A stretch of DNA of 23,009 nt, from positions 1 through 23,009 of IMG/VR virus record IMGVR_UViG_3300030012_002579, one strand, 5' to 3'. This DNA comes from a virus. A model generated the notes under the pieces. It did no database searches. It saw only the letters and a list, made by a program, of their open reading frames with translations, and was not told the origin of the DNA. Positions 7,300 through 15,800 of the stretch are shown here, piece after piece. The translations under genes were made by a program, and so were the position numbers. Each line of letters begins with the position of its first letter. The stretch's first letter is position 1.

Positions 7300-7311
7300 A
7301 GGGAGTAATTT

Positions 7312-7629
7312 ATGAAAGTAGTATTTGATCAAGACACATACGTGGCCTCTACTTGGGGGCACGCAGATTCTTTTGAAGCCGGTGTGCCTAAAGCTGTAGG
7401 AAAAGATTTTGGAGTCCTATGTTTACAACAAGGGGCTAGAGAAGTAGATGGCGAAGAAGAAGTAGCTGCTCCTGTTGTAGAAGAAACTGCAACAGAAGAA
7501 ACTTCAGTAGACTTAGAAAGCATGACTAAAGTAGAGCTAGAAGAGTATGGTCGCACTATAGGTATAGAACTAGATAGGCGTAAGACTAAAGCGGCTTTAA
7601 TAGAGGAACTAAAAGCTACAATCAATTAA
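7312..7629 (+). CDS. Small head-region protein with SAP/HeH-like C-terminus
   Basis: This 105-residue acidic protein directly follows the capsid terminator. GGGAG at 7301-7305 is its ribosome site. Residues 1-45 are unrecognised; about 46-68 is a Glu/Ala/Val-rich linker. Residues 71-104 (MTKVELEEYGRTIGIELDRRKTKAALIEEL) look like a SAP or HeH/LEM-type helix-extension-helix motif, seen in nucleic-acid-binding proteins and in small phage proteins encoded beside capsid genes. It could be a minor head or decoration protein, or could contact packaged DNA. The domain call is by pattern only. Confidence 0.6.
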   Translation: MKVVFDQDTYVASTWGHADSFEAGVPKAVGKDFGVLCLQQGAREVDGEEEVAAPVVEETATEETSVDLESMTKVELEEYGRTIGIELDRRKTKAALIEELKATIN

Positions 7630-7635
7630 TAAACC

Positions 7636-8343
7636 ATGGGAACACTTACGGGGGCAAATTTAATAACTAGAGTTCAAGACACCTTACAAGACACTACTAG
7701 TGTTAGGTGGTCTGAAGCTGAACTTCTTAGGTATCTAAACGATGCGCAACGTGAGGTTGTTAACTTAAGGCCAGATGCTTCTGCGCTTACATCTAATGTA
7801 CAGTTAAGTACGGGGACTTTACAAAGTATTCCTACTAATGGATTACGCTTACTAAAGATAACTAGGAATATGTCTGGCACTGGCGGCAGTGCAACTGGAG
7901 GTAGGGCTATTCGTATAGTTGACTTTGACATACTTAATACCCAGGAGCCAAACTGGAATGACCCCACTGTAACGGGAGATGCCGCTCATGGTACCATTGT
8001 AAAACACTATGCTTTCGATCAAGATGATCCTAGGAAGTATTACGTATATCCTGGTGTGGCTGGTAACGCGTATGTAGAAATTGTTTATTCTAAAACGCCT
8101 GATGACTTTAGTTCTACTTCATCTACTCTTGATATAGATGACATATTTGCAAACGCCGTGGTAGATTTTGTTTTGTATAAAGCATATTTAAAAGATGCGG
8201 AATACGCTGGTAATGCAGTTCGATCTAATCAACATTACGCTCTTTTTAACAATAGCTTAGGACAATCAACAGCTGCTTCAAATATTAGTAACCCTAATCT
8301 GGATTATGTTTCTAATAATATGGGTGCTGGGGTAGGAGGATGA
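7636..8343 (+). CDS. Head-tail connector / adaptor-like protein
   Basis: This 235-residue protein opens with a helical segment ending SEAELLRYLNDAQREVVNLRPDA (about residues 26-48), the hallmark of a widespread phage adaptor family (DUF6682-like). The middle is beta-rich and includes HYAFDQDDPRKYYVYPGV, and a late helix contains ANAVVDFVLYKAYLKDAEYAGN. Adaptors of this kind bind under the portal and extend the channel. The position after portal and capsid fits. There is no Shine-Dalgarno sequence before ATG 7636, so translation probably depends on ribosomes finishing the preceding gene six bases upstream. A tail-tube-A-like role is an alternative name for the same position. Confidence 0.7.
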   Translation: MGTLTGANLITRVQDTLQDTTSVRWSEAELLRYLNDAQREVVNLRPDASALTSNVQLSTGTLQSIPTNGLRLLKITRNMSGTGGSATGGRAIRIVDFDILNTQEPNWNDPTVTGDAAHGTIVKHYAFDQDDPRKYYVYPGVAGNAYVEIVYSKTPDDFSSTSSTLDIDDIFANAVVDFVLYKAYLKDAEYAGNAVRSNQHYALFNNSLGQSTAASNISNPNLDYVSNNMGAGVGG

Positions 8344-8344
8344 T

Positions 8345-9028
8345 ATGGCTACATTTGACTCTCTTATAAAGGAAGTATTACCTTATGTTCCTGGGTGTCC
8401 TGATACATTAGTAGAGACAAACTTACGTTCATCTACTATTGAGCTATGCGAAAAATCTAAAGCTTACAAGGTTGAGTTAGATGTAATTACTAGCATAAGC
8501 GGGGTGTTTGAGTACGAGTTTGACCAACCCACTGGCACTGATGTTCATCAAATTCTTTGGATGACTTATGACGGGGAAGATATGGACCCCACTAGCCCGC
8601 GTAGTCTAGAACTTAATTACCCTGATTGGAGAGATAGAACAGGCACGCCAGAGGTTTTTTTACAGATATCTCCAGATTTATTTTATGTAGCTCCTGTGCC
8701 GAGCTCTACAAAAACAAACGGGTTTAGAGTTAGTGTAGCTCTTAAGCCCTCTAGATCCTCTAATAATATAGATACAGATTTTTCTACCGATTACAGAGAC
8801 GGAATTATATTCGGCGCTTTGTGGAGACTTTTACGTATACCCGCTAGGGAGTGGAGTGATCCAAGAGCAGCTGCGGATTACAGAAATTTATTTGACGAGC
8901 AGGTTAGAGAAGCTGAAGCTAGATCAAGAGCGGGAGACCTTGGTGTTAGAAGGCTTGTTAAGTATAAAGGGGTTGGATTAAATCCAAGGAAGAGGTATAG
9001 AAGGTATGGTAAGGAGATAGATTATTAG
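8345..9028 (+). CDS. Second head-tail connector / tail-tube-like structural protein
   Basis: This 227-residue protein starts at ATG 8345 with AGGAGG a few bases before it, next to the TGA of the previous gene. It begins with a helix (DSLIKEVLPYVPGCPDTLVETNLRSSTIELCEKSKAY), then beta-rich sequence with YEFDQPTGTDVHQILWM and PEVFLQISPDLFYVAPVP. Around residues 155-195 is a helix with YRDGIIFGALWRLLRIPAREWSDP and YRNLFDEQVREAEAR. This is the pattern of phage connector or gatekeeper proteins found next to the adaptor. The very basic end (LNPRKRYRRYGKE) could contact DNA. Its 3' end contains the AAGGAG that appears to serve the next gene. The exact structural role is not certain. Confidence 0.6.
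   Translation: MATFDSLIKEVLPYVPGCPDTLVETNLRSSTIELCEKSKAYKVELDVITSISGVFEYEFDQPTGTDVHQILWMTYDGEDMDPTSPRSLELNYPDWRDRTGTPEVFLQISPDLFYVAPVPSSTKTNGFRVSVALKPSRSSNNIDTDFSTDYRDGIIFGALWRLLRIPAREWSDPRAAADYRNLFDEQVREAEARSRAGDLGVRRLVKYKGVGLNPRKRYRRYGKEIDY
9011..9016 (+). promoter_or_regulatory. Ribosome binding site that decides an ATT start
   Basis: AAGGAG lies inside the end of the preceding gene. It is seven bases before ATT 9024 and four before ATT 9021, which are the first two codons after an in-frame TAG (9018-9020). No ATG, GTG or TTG occurs in that frame until TTG 9252, so this site implies initiation at ATT, most probably 9024. Confidence 0.6.
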
Positions 9029-9449
9029 TGAAGATGACTTTATTTTACCGCAGCTTGCGGATATTAGACAGTGCTGGAATCAGGTAAAAATAGGAATCGA
9101 GTCAATAATAGCAGATGACCCTAATCTTACTTTTAGACCAGAAGATGTATATAGTGAATGCGTCAATGGTAGAGCAGAACTTTTTACATCCCCGATAGGA
9201 TTCTTAGTCCTTAGCACAGAGATTGATCCGTTTACAGACAATCGAACTCTGTTGATTTGGATAGCGTATGTGTACGAAACTGGTAAACATAACTGGATGA
9301 AACATGTACAATGGTTTGAAGAGCTTGCCCGTAATGCAGGCTGTAAATATATAGAGGCTAGATCCTCTGTTTCGCAAATGGAAGAGTATGCGTTAAAACA
9401 AGGGTTTAGTTTAAATACAAGAGTTTATACAAAAAAAGTAGATGAGTAA
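9024..9449 (+). CDS. GNAT-like acetyltransferase-fold protein, apparent ATT start
   Basis: The frame is open from 9021 and encodes about 141 residues from ATT 9024. The sequence reads as a small GNAT fold: an N-terminal helix (LADIRQCWNQVKIGIESII), then beta strands (RAELFTSPIGFLVLSTEI, LLIWIAYVYE), a long helix (WFEELARNAGC), strand YIEARSS, then QMEEYALKQGFSLNTRVYTKKV, the usual GNAT ending. The acetyl-CoA loop (normally Q/RxxGxG/A) is not obvious; ETGKHNW lies there, so the enzyme may be degenerate or structural. TTG 9252 would delete half the fold and has no ribosome site. Similar small GNAT-like genes occur among virion genes of some phages, as far as I recall. The gene overlaps the next by eight bases. 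Confidence 0.6.
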   Translation: MSEDDFILPQLADIRQCWNQVKIGIESIIADDPNLTFRPEDVYSECVNGRAELFTSPIGFLVLSTEIDPFTDNRTLLIWIAYVYETGKHNWMKHVQWFEELARNAGCKYIEARSSVSQMEEYALKQGFSLNTRVYTKKVDE

Positions 9450-10137
9450 CAAACCTAAAAAACAAGACTATAAACCTAGCGAAGCTGAAAAAACTCAAGC
9501 GTCCGTAGCAAAAGCAGAAAAAGACTATTTTAATGAAAGGTATGGTCCACTGTTACGTGAGATGCGTGACCTTGCCGCTAGTGAAGACTTTGCACCTACA
9601 GCCAAAGGTAGAGCTCAAGCAGACACTATGCAAGCTCTTACTTCTAGCCCTAGTTTAAGAGCTGCTCAATCAGTAGATGCAGCAGCAGATTTAGCATCAG
9701 CTGCCGGTTCACAACAAGCCCAAGCAGAGTTTCAAGCATTACAAGCGAAGAGACAACGTCAAGTTGGCGTATTAGGCACTGCAAGAGGCCAAGCTGCAGA
9801 TGCTACAACTGGGTTATCTAGAGCGGCTAATATACAATCAACAAGTGATTTAGAAGAAGCTAGACGGAAACAAAGTATGGCAGATGCTAGATTTGCGGCT
9901 GGATTAAAAGTTGGAGGTACGTTGCTTGGTCAAGGTTTAGAAAATAGACGAGGAGGCGGTACGTTTTTTAGTCCTAAAGGATTAGAAACAGCTGGAGGAG
10001 GTTTAAGGGGTAGGCTTAGGGTAGGAGAATATGGAAACTATGACCCGGTAACTGGAAAGGCTTATGGGGAACAAGCTGATGAACAGATTCGAGAACAAAA
10101 AGGCCTAACTTCACCGTTTCTTGGAGGCATGATTTAA
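9442..10137 (+). CDS. Probable internal virion (ejection) protein, T7 gp14-like position
   Basis: This 231-residue protein is Ala/Gln-rich and largely helical: a charged N-terminus, then DYFNERYGPLLREMRDLAAS, a long Ala/Gln helix (about residues 60-135), and a Gly-rich end (GLKVGGTLLGQGLENRRGGG, FLGGMI). Small helical proteins with a Gly-rich, membrane-seeking C-terminal part are typical of the first ejection protein of T7-type phages. No catalytic motif is visible. ATG 9442 overlaps the preceding gene by eight bases, with only a weak A-rich upstream sequence, so coupled translation is likely. The stop forms TAATG with the next gene. The name rests on position and composition. Confidence 0.6.
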   Translation: MSNKPKKQDYKPSEAEKTQASVAKAEKDYFNERYGPLLREMRDLAASEDFAPTAKGRAQADTMQALTSSPSLRAAQSVDAAADLASAAGSQQAQAEFQALQAKRQRQVGVLGTARGQAADATTGLSRAANIQSTSDLEEARRKQSMADARFAAGLKVGGTLLGQGLENRRGGGTFFSPKGLETAGGGLRGRLRVGEYGNYDPVTGKAYGEQADEQIREQKGLTSPFLGGMI

Positions 10138-10724
10138 TGGCAGAACTAACAAGACAAATGGTGGGCAATATTAGTAATGAAACTACTGATTTTTCAACGG
10201 CTAATCTCCCAGAGGTTACTGATCCAGAAAAAACCTACGCAGATATTACTCGTCAAGATTACGAAAACTATGTTAGAGACTTTAGGCAGTTTGAAGAAAG
10301 CTTGATTGATGCTAGAGACGATACAAGTCTTGTAGACCAAGCATCCGTAGATGCTGCTAATCAATCTCGAATAGCTAGAGAGATACAACAAAGAAACATT
10401 GAAAGGTACGGTGGGGCTGGTTTAACGGCAGTGCAAAGGCAAGAACAAGCTAAAGCATTAAATTTAGGCGCAGCTACTAACCTTACTGGGTTACTAAATA
10501 ATGCTAGGATTGGACAACGTGAAGTAAATCAAGCTACTTTAGCTGATCTTATAAATATTGGTCAGGGTGTAAATAGAAGTGCAGTGTCTGGATTAGGAGA
10601 TGCTTCTGCTATGGCAGCTAATAAACGAAACGCTTATAAAAACGCAAAAGCTGCTCATAGAAATCAAATGACTTCTTTAGCAGGGTCTTTAGGTACTGCA
10701 GCTGTATTAGCATTCGCAATTTAG
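10137..10724 (+). CDS. Probable internal virion (ejection) protein
   Basis: This 195-residue helical protein is similar in style to its upstream neighbour. It has an acidic N-terminal half with YADITRQDYENYVRDFRQFEESL, a Gln/Ala-rich middle (REIQQRNIERYGGAGLTAVQRQEQ) and a C-terminal hydrophobic stretch (MTSLAGSLGTAAVLAFAI) that could insert into a membrane. GGAGG at 10123-10127 precedes ATG 10137. It is flanked by ejection-type proteins on both sides, so a role in the injected protein channel is inferred. It may be an old duplicate of the gene before it or a separate gp14-like component; the two share layout but no clear sequence identity by eye. Confidence 0.55.
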   Translation: MAELTRQMVGNISNETTDFSTANLPEVTDPEKTYADITRQDYENYVRDFRQFEESLIDARDDTSLVDQASVDAANQSRIAREIQQRNIERYGGAGLTAVQRQEQAKALNLGAATNLTGLLNNARIGQREVNQATLADLINIGQGVNRSAVSGLGDASAMAANKRNAYKNAKAAHRNQMTSLAGSLGTAAVLAFAI

Positions 10725-10733
10725 GATATAACT

Positions 10734-12890
10734 ATGGCAGTAGATATAGGACAAATAATATCAAGCGCTCTAGGAGGAGCAGAAAGTTCTTTTGCTCGTA
10801 AGGAACAACGTTTGAATCTGGCTGAAGCAAGAAGACGTAATACTAGAAAAGAACTAAACAATAGAGCTATAAATTCTGGTTTGTATACTTTAGATGACAC
10901 AGGTAATTTTCACGTAGATATAAAAAAAGCTTATGAGAGCCCTGAATCTAGAGCATTACTTTTAGATATCATAAATACTTCTGGTAGTGGGGCTGCTAAT
11001 TATAAAGACCTAAATAACCAAATAAAAAATGGTAAGTTCGCAGATCTGCCCAAAGTAGTAGATGCTGGGGATGGCACTGCTAATTTTATTGGGGAAATAG
11101 AAAAAGAAGACGGTAGCATTCAGCCTTTGACGGAAAATAGAACTTCAAGCCCAAATGACAACCCTGCTCTTATAGATGCTGCCTCTTTGGAATTGTTGGC
11201 AGAGTCAGCAATGCTTAATAGTATGGGCGAGTTTGGGATAGATGGCACAGCTGTAGCTGTTTTAGAAAATTTAAACTTTAATAGCCCTACAGTTAAAGGT
11301 CAAGTAGCTGCAGTAAATGCTCTAAGAGAAGAAAAAGATCCTGCTGCTTTGACTAATTTAATCGCTCAACTTGGACCTACTATAAAACAAACAGACCCAA
11401 ATAGAGGAAACGTTACGGTTGATGATTTAGGGGGCAAAGCGGCTACGCTAAATCAAACAGCTACTTCTGAGCCTATAAAAGGAAGACCTACTGGGTTTGC
11501 CGTATTAGATACAAGCCAAAAAGAAGTTCAAGATGCTTTGCCTTTTATAAACAACATAAAAGCGGGACAAAGTTATTCAGAAGAAGAAATAGATCAACTT
11601 TCAAAAGGTTTAAGCCCCGGGTTTAGAGCTGCATTTAAGAAAAAATTTAGTTTCAACAGTAATTTATTAGAAAAAAATGCAAATGAAATTTCTGAACTAG
11701 AAGCTATAGAGGACAAATCTCCAAAACAAGAAAGAGATTTAGCTAAGTTAAAGAGGAGGAGAGAAAGCTATCTTATACCTCAACAACAAAAACAGATTGA
11801 TAGAGTCAGACAAAATGTAGCAGATGATACGAAAGCCCAACAGGACGCAGATATTAAAGCAACTGAAAGCGCACGAAAACAGTTAGAAGCTAAACAAAAA
11901 CTTTTAGACAACCCAAATATTAGCGAGGGTAGAAGAAAAGAATTAGAAGCTGAAATAAATCAATTAGGGGGTGTAGGAGCCGATGATTTCAATTTAGGCT
12001 TTGATGTTTCAGAAATACCAACAGATATAGAAGGAGCCACTGCATGGTTCAGCAATAAAGCTAATACAGACGCAATTGAACAACTTGATCCAGACAAGGT
12101 CGCTAAAGTTAGGGAGTTTTTAGAAGATAAAAACATTAACAGCAAAAAAGAATTGGTTGATGCTGTCAAACAAGGTGAAGTTTCATTTAATCAAGCTAGG
12201 AATATAGCTAGAATAACTGCTTGGTCTGTTGTTGATAAAAATGGGCAAAAAGATGCGCAGCTTTCAGCTAATATCTATTCTGGGTTTATTAATGAAATGC
12301 AAACAGGCAACCCAGTTGTAACTCCCACACAGATGGCTAACGCTCAAACCTCTAGGAACAACGCAGATTTAGCAAAAGCTAGATACTTAGATGACTTGAG
12401 ACAAGCTGGGTTCTCTGACATAGAGGAAGCTTACAAAAGTTTAGGTGAAACAGGAACGCCTCTTACTGATGACTTTACACAGAAAATGAAAGTGCTTGAG
12501 CTTAAATTATTCCCAGAAGGAAGTAAGAGTCTTCAAAATCTAACAGACCAGCAAAAGCAGGGTATAGATGGTCTTCTTTCTCAGTTCTTTATTAAAAAAT
12601 CTGAAGAAGTAGGGCCAGAAAATTTATCAGATGCTATAGGGGACTTTTTCTTAAGAAGTCCAGCAGATATTACTTTAGGCAATCTTATGGACAATTTAGT
12701 CTTAATACGAGATAAGCCGAGAGAAGAAGGAGGCAAACCTATAAGAATTGTGTTTACTCATAACATAGGCGGCAAAAGAGCATTTGCGGATCAAAGTCTA
12801 GATTGGAATGAGGTTACCAAATCTTTACCTGGAGCGATGGCCAACGTTTTCGAAAGTAGACTACAAGAGGGAACACAAAAGAGGGACTAA
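10734..12890 (+). CDS. Internal virion protein, T7 gp15-like
   Basis: This 718-residue protein is the middle-sized member of the ejection set. AGGA at 10723-10726 sets ATG 10734. It begins with IISSALGGAESSFARKEQRLNLAEARRRN, a short amphipathic then charged helix common at the start of such proteins. Residues about 310-413 are strongly charged with heptad character (ISELEAIEDKS, LAKLKRRRESY, ARKQLEAKQKLLDNP), indicating coiled coil. The C-terminal third is mixed alpha-helical. No enzymatic motif was seen. T7 gp15 forms part of the periplasmic channel during genome entry; the same role is inferred here from order (small, medium, very large) rather than from sequence. Confidence 0.6.
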   Translation: MAVDIGQIISSALGGAESSFARKEQRLNLAEARRRNTRKELNNRAINSGLYTLDDTGNFHVDIKKAYESPESRALLLDIINTSGSGAANYKDLNNQIKNGKFADLPKVVDAGDGTANFIGEIEKEDGSIQPLTENRTSSPNDNPALIDAASLELLAESAMLNSMGEFGIDGTAVAVLENLNFNSPTVKGQVAAVNALREEKDPAALTNLIAQLGPTIKQTDPNRGNVTVDDLGGKAATLNQTATSEPIKGRPTGFAVLDTSQKEVQDALPFINNIKAGQSYSEEEIDQLSKGLSPGFRAAFKKKFSFNSNLLEKNANEISELEAIEDKSPKQERDLAKLKRRRESYLIPQQQKQIDRVRQNVADDTKAQQDADIKATESARKQLEAKQKLLDNPNISEGRRKELEAEINQLGGVGADDFNLGFDVSEIPTDIEGATAWFSNKANTDAIEQLDPDKVAKVREFLEDKNINSKKELVDAVKQGEVSFNQARNIARITAWSVVDKNGQKDAQLSANIYSGFINEMQTGNPVVTPTQMANAQTSRNNADLAKARYLDDLRQAGFSDIEEAYKSLGETGTPLTDDFTQKMKVLELKLFPEGSKSLQNLTDQQKQGIDGLLSQFFIKKSEEVGPENLSDAIGDFFLRSPADITLGNLMDNLVLIRDKPREEGGKPIRIVFTHNIGGKRAFADQSLDWNEVTKSLPGAMANVFESRLQEGTQKRD

Positions 12891-12891
12891 T

Positions 12892-15800
12892 GTGGCAGTT
12901 CAAAAAGATACTTTTTTTAGCGAAATGGGAAAAACTGCTATCCCAAAAGATACTTTTCAATCTGAACAAGCTTCCTCTAGAGCAGAACTAACTGACCCAA
13001 TTCAAGTTTTTAAACAAGGTGTTGTTTCTGGTGGCTACAACTTAGCTGCTAATCTTGAGTATTTTAAAGGCATTGGTAACTCTATCATGGAGGACCAAGA
13101 TGCCTTAGAAAAAAACCTCTACGCAGCCGAAAGATTAGAACAACAGGCTGGCATAGCTATGGCAGACGTACAGCAGTTTGACGATTTTCTAGAAAATCCA
13201 ACTGCTTTAGGTTTTATAAATCAAGTATCAAGTGCAACAGGACAGTTTGCACCTTCTGCTATTGCTAGTGTGGCTTCAGCCGTATCTGGAGCTGGAGCGG
13301 GAGTCGCTGTTGCTGGTCTTACAGGCGTTACAAAAGGGTTAGTTCAAAACGTAGCAAAAAAAGAAATACAGAAAGCTTATAAAAAGAAAATGAAGAAGCA
13401 GCCTTTGACTAAGGATGAGGAAGATCTTTTAGCTGGAGCTTATGATTCTTATAAAAAACTTAGGCTTGGCCCTGCTGCTAAAGGCGGCGCTGTGGCAGGT
13501 GCAGTAGCTCAAGAGTATCCACAAGGTGCAGGTATAGCGTTTGCTAATTTTGCTGAAGAAGATATGACTGATCCAATTCGAGCGTTTCAATCTTTAGGGA
13601 TTGGTGTTCCGTTTGCTGCAGTTGGCGTGGGGGCAGAAGCGTTAGTATTTAAAGGATTGACAGGCATTCTTAAGAAACAAGGATCGGGGCCCATTCATAA
13701 ACGTATTTTAGGAGCAATAGGACAAAGTGCTGGTAGGACGGGAGCTGTAGAAGGCATCACAGAAGGTATACAAGAAGAACTTTCTGTTCAACAAAAGTTT
13801 GCTATTGATGATGATTACACTCAAGCTCAAGCAAGACTAGATAGAGCGCAAGCCGTATTTGCTGGTTTCTTTGGTGGTGTAGGTATAGGTGCGGCTGGTG
13901 GGACAGTAGCTGGTACTTTAAATGCCGCAACAGGTGATAGGCTTGTAGACCGAGCTAGAGAGAACGTGACAGCTGGGTATAAAAAAGAACAATACAACGC
14001 CTTCTTAGAAGAAAGGTACGGAATAGATCCAGAAGATGGACTGGGTCAGGTAGCTACAGAACCTAAAGCGTGGATAAAAGCTCAAATAGAAGCTATGTTA
14101 GACCCAAACACTGGCAAAGACTCAGTGTTCATAGACAGGGCTAGCATAGGTATTTTTAACGAAGTTAGACGAGAAAATCCAGAGTTAGCAGCCCGATTAG
14201 ATCAAATACCTAACCATTCTGCAGCAGATACAGGCGAACTGTCTGCAGGACTTCTATTCAGTACCGATGGCACAAAAGTAAACAAGTTTAAAGAAGTTAC
14301 AGATGAGTTTTTGTACGACGGCACTAAACAAGACGAAGTCCTTGTAGACATTCTAGGATATGAGCACGGTAGGTTACCTGATGCTGATAGAGTAGTAGAA
14401 GTAAGGGACGCTGCTAATAACGTAGTGTGGTATCAATCTACAACCCTTGAAAAAGAAGCAGACGTAAAAGCAAAAGCAAAAGAGCTATTCCCGGAGTCCA
14501 ACATAGTCAGCACTGATATAGACGATCACCTTTCTAGACGAAATCAAGCACCTCAAGCTAGGGGGTCTGGACCATTTGAGCTAGATGATGAAGGTGAGAT
14601 AGTACAAGATGATGATATAACTGAAGAAGAAGAGCAAGAAGCCTTAGCTGCATTTCGATTTGAGACTCCAGGTGTTTCAGAAGAGCCAGGTATTAGGTCG
14701 GCTAATCAAAATGCTAGATTAGCAGTTGAAGGTATTCAAAAAGGTGAAGGTTGGTCTAGAGGAGCATCAAGAGATACCCAGTTGCAAACAGATGCCGCAG
14801 CTTATTTTCCTGCTTTTCCTCAGTATGCGGACAGGATGAACAGTGAGTTAAATCGTGGGTTTTACTCAGATGCTTTATTAAGAACCTATTTAAGAGTTTC
14901 AGAGAGCGCGCCTAATAATATTTATGTTATACAAGCCATAGATCCAGAAGCTGACAATGTAAGGTACGAAATTAAAAGACTAAACACTACAGATGGGCAA
15001 GTAGATATTGGACTAGGGATACCTACTGCTGTAACTGAAGCTATAGAAACAGAAAAAGATAGAGTTTTTAAGGGTGGTAAACCTACTGGGTGGAAGATAC
15101 AGCCCCCAGGTATTAATCCTCAGACTAAACAACCATATAAAATGGTGCCAGTATATATGCCTGCCTTGACTATTTTAGGTAGGAGAATAAACACTAGATT
15201 GGGACTTGCTTCGCCCGAATCAACTGAACTGCAAGGCGCTTTAGAGGGGTTTAATACAATATTTGTAGAGTTAGGAAAACAGAAGTATAAGCTGGATTAT
15301 CCTGGTAAAGAAGGTGTTGGCCCTAACAGAACTCCACTGCCCTTTGAGAGATCAAATGCTACTGTGTACCGTTCTAGAGGTAGAGACTTCTCTTACAAAC
15401 AACTACAACCAGGTGATAGGTCTGTAACACCAGAAGCCAGAAGAGGTGACGTAGGTGGCACGGATCAAACACAAAATATTAGAAACTTACGAAATTTAAT
15501 TAACGGTGTTATAGGAGAGTTAGTTCAGGGAAATAGAAGAGGAGGCGTAACAAGTGAACGACCTTTAAGCGTAGAGCTACAAGAAAAGGTTAATGAAATT
15601 GATACCCTAGAGGAGTTAGAGACTTTAGTTGAAGAAGAAATAAACCCTAATATACCTGATCCTCAACAAAGGATTATGACTTCTACTATGTTTGAAGGAG
15701 CAGAGTTTTCTGAGTTTGAACAAAGCACTGGTGATTTTGTAGAAGCTACACCAGAACAACAAGCTAACGAAGAATACAAAGCTGCTACGTTTGATGAGTT

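Noticed and set aside
9017-9028. Programmed +1 frameshift joining the 227-residue protein to the GNAT-like frame
   Set aside because: The overlap codons offer no re-pairing in the +1 frame, and an ATT start with AAGGAG explains the arrangement more simply.
9252-9449. Short 65-residue gene starting at TTG
   Set aside because: The same frame is open from 9021 and completes a GNAT-like fold, and a strong ribosome site lies before 9024 but none before 9252.
12808-12891. Earlier ATG for the giant ejection protein
   Set aside because: It would overlap the preceding gene by 83 bases, while GTG 12892 has a GAGGG at good distance and follows the preceding stop directly.
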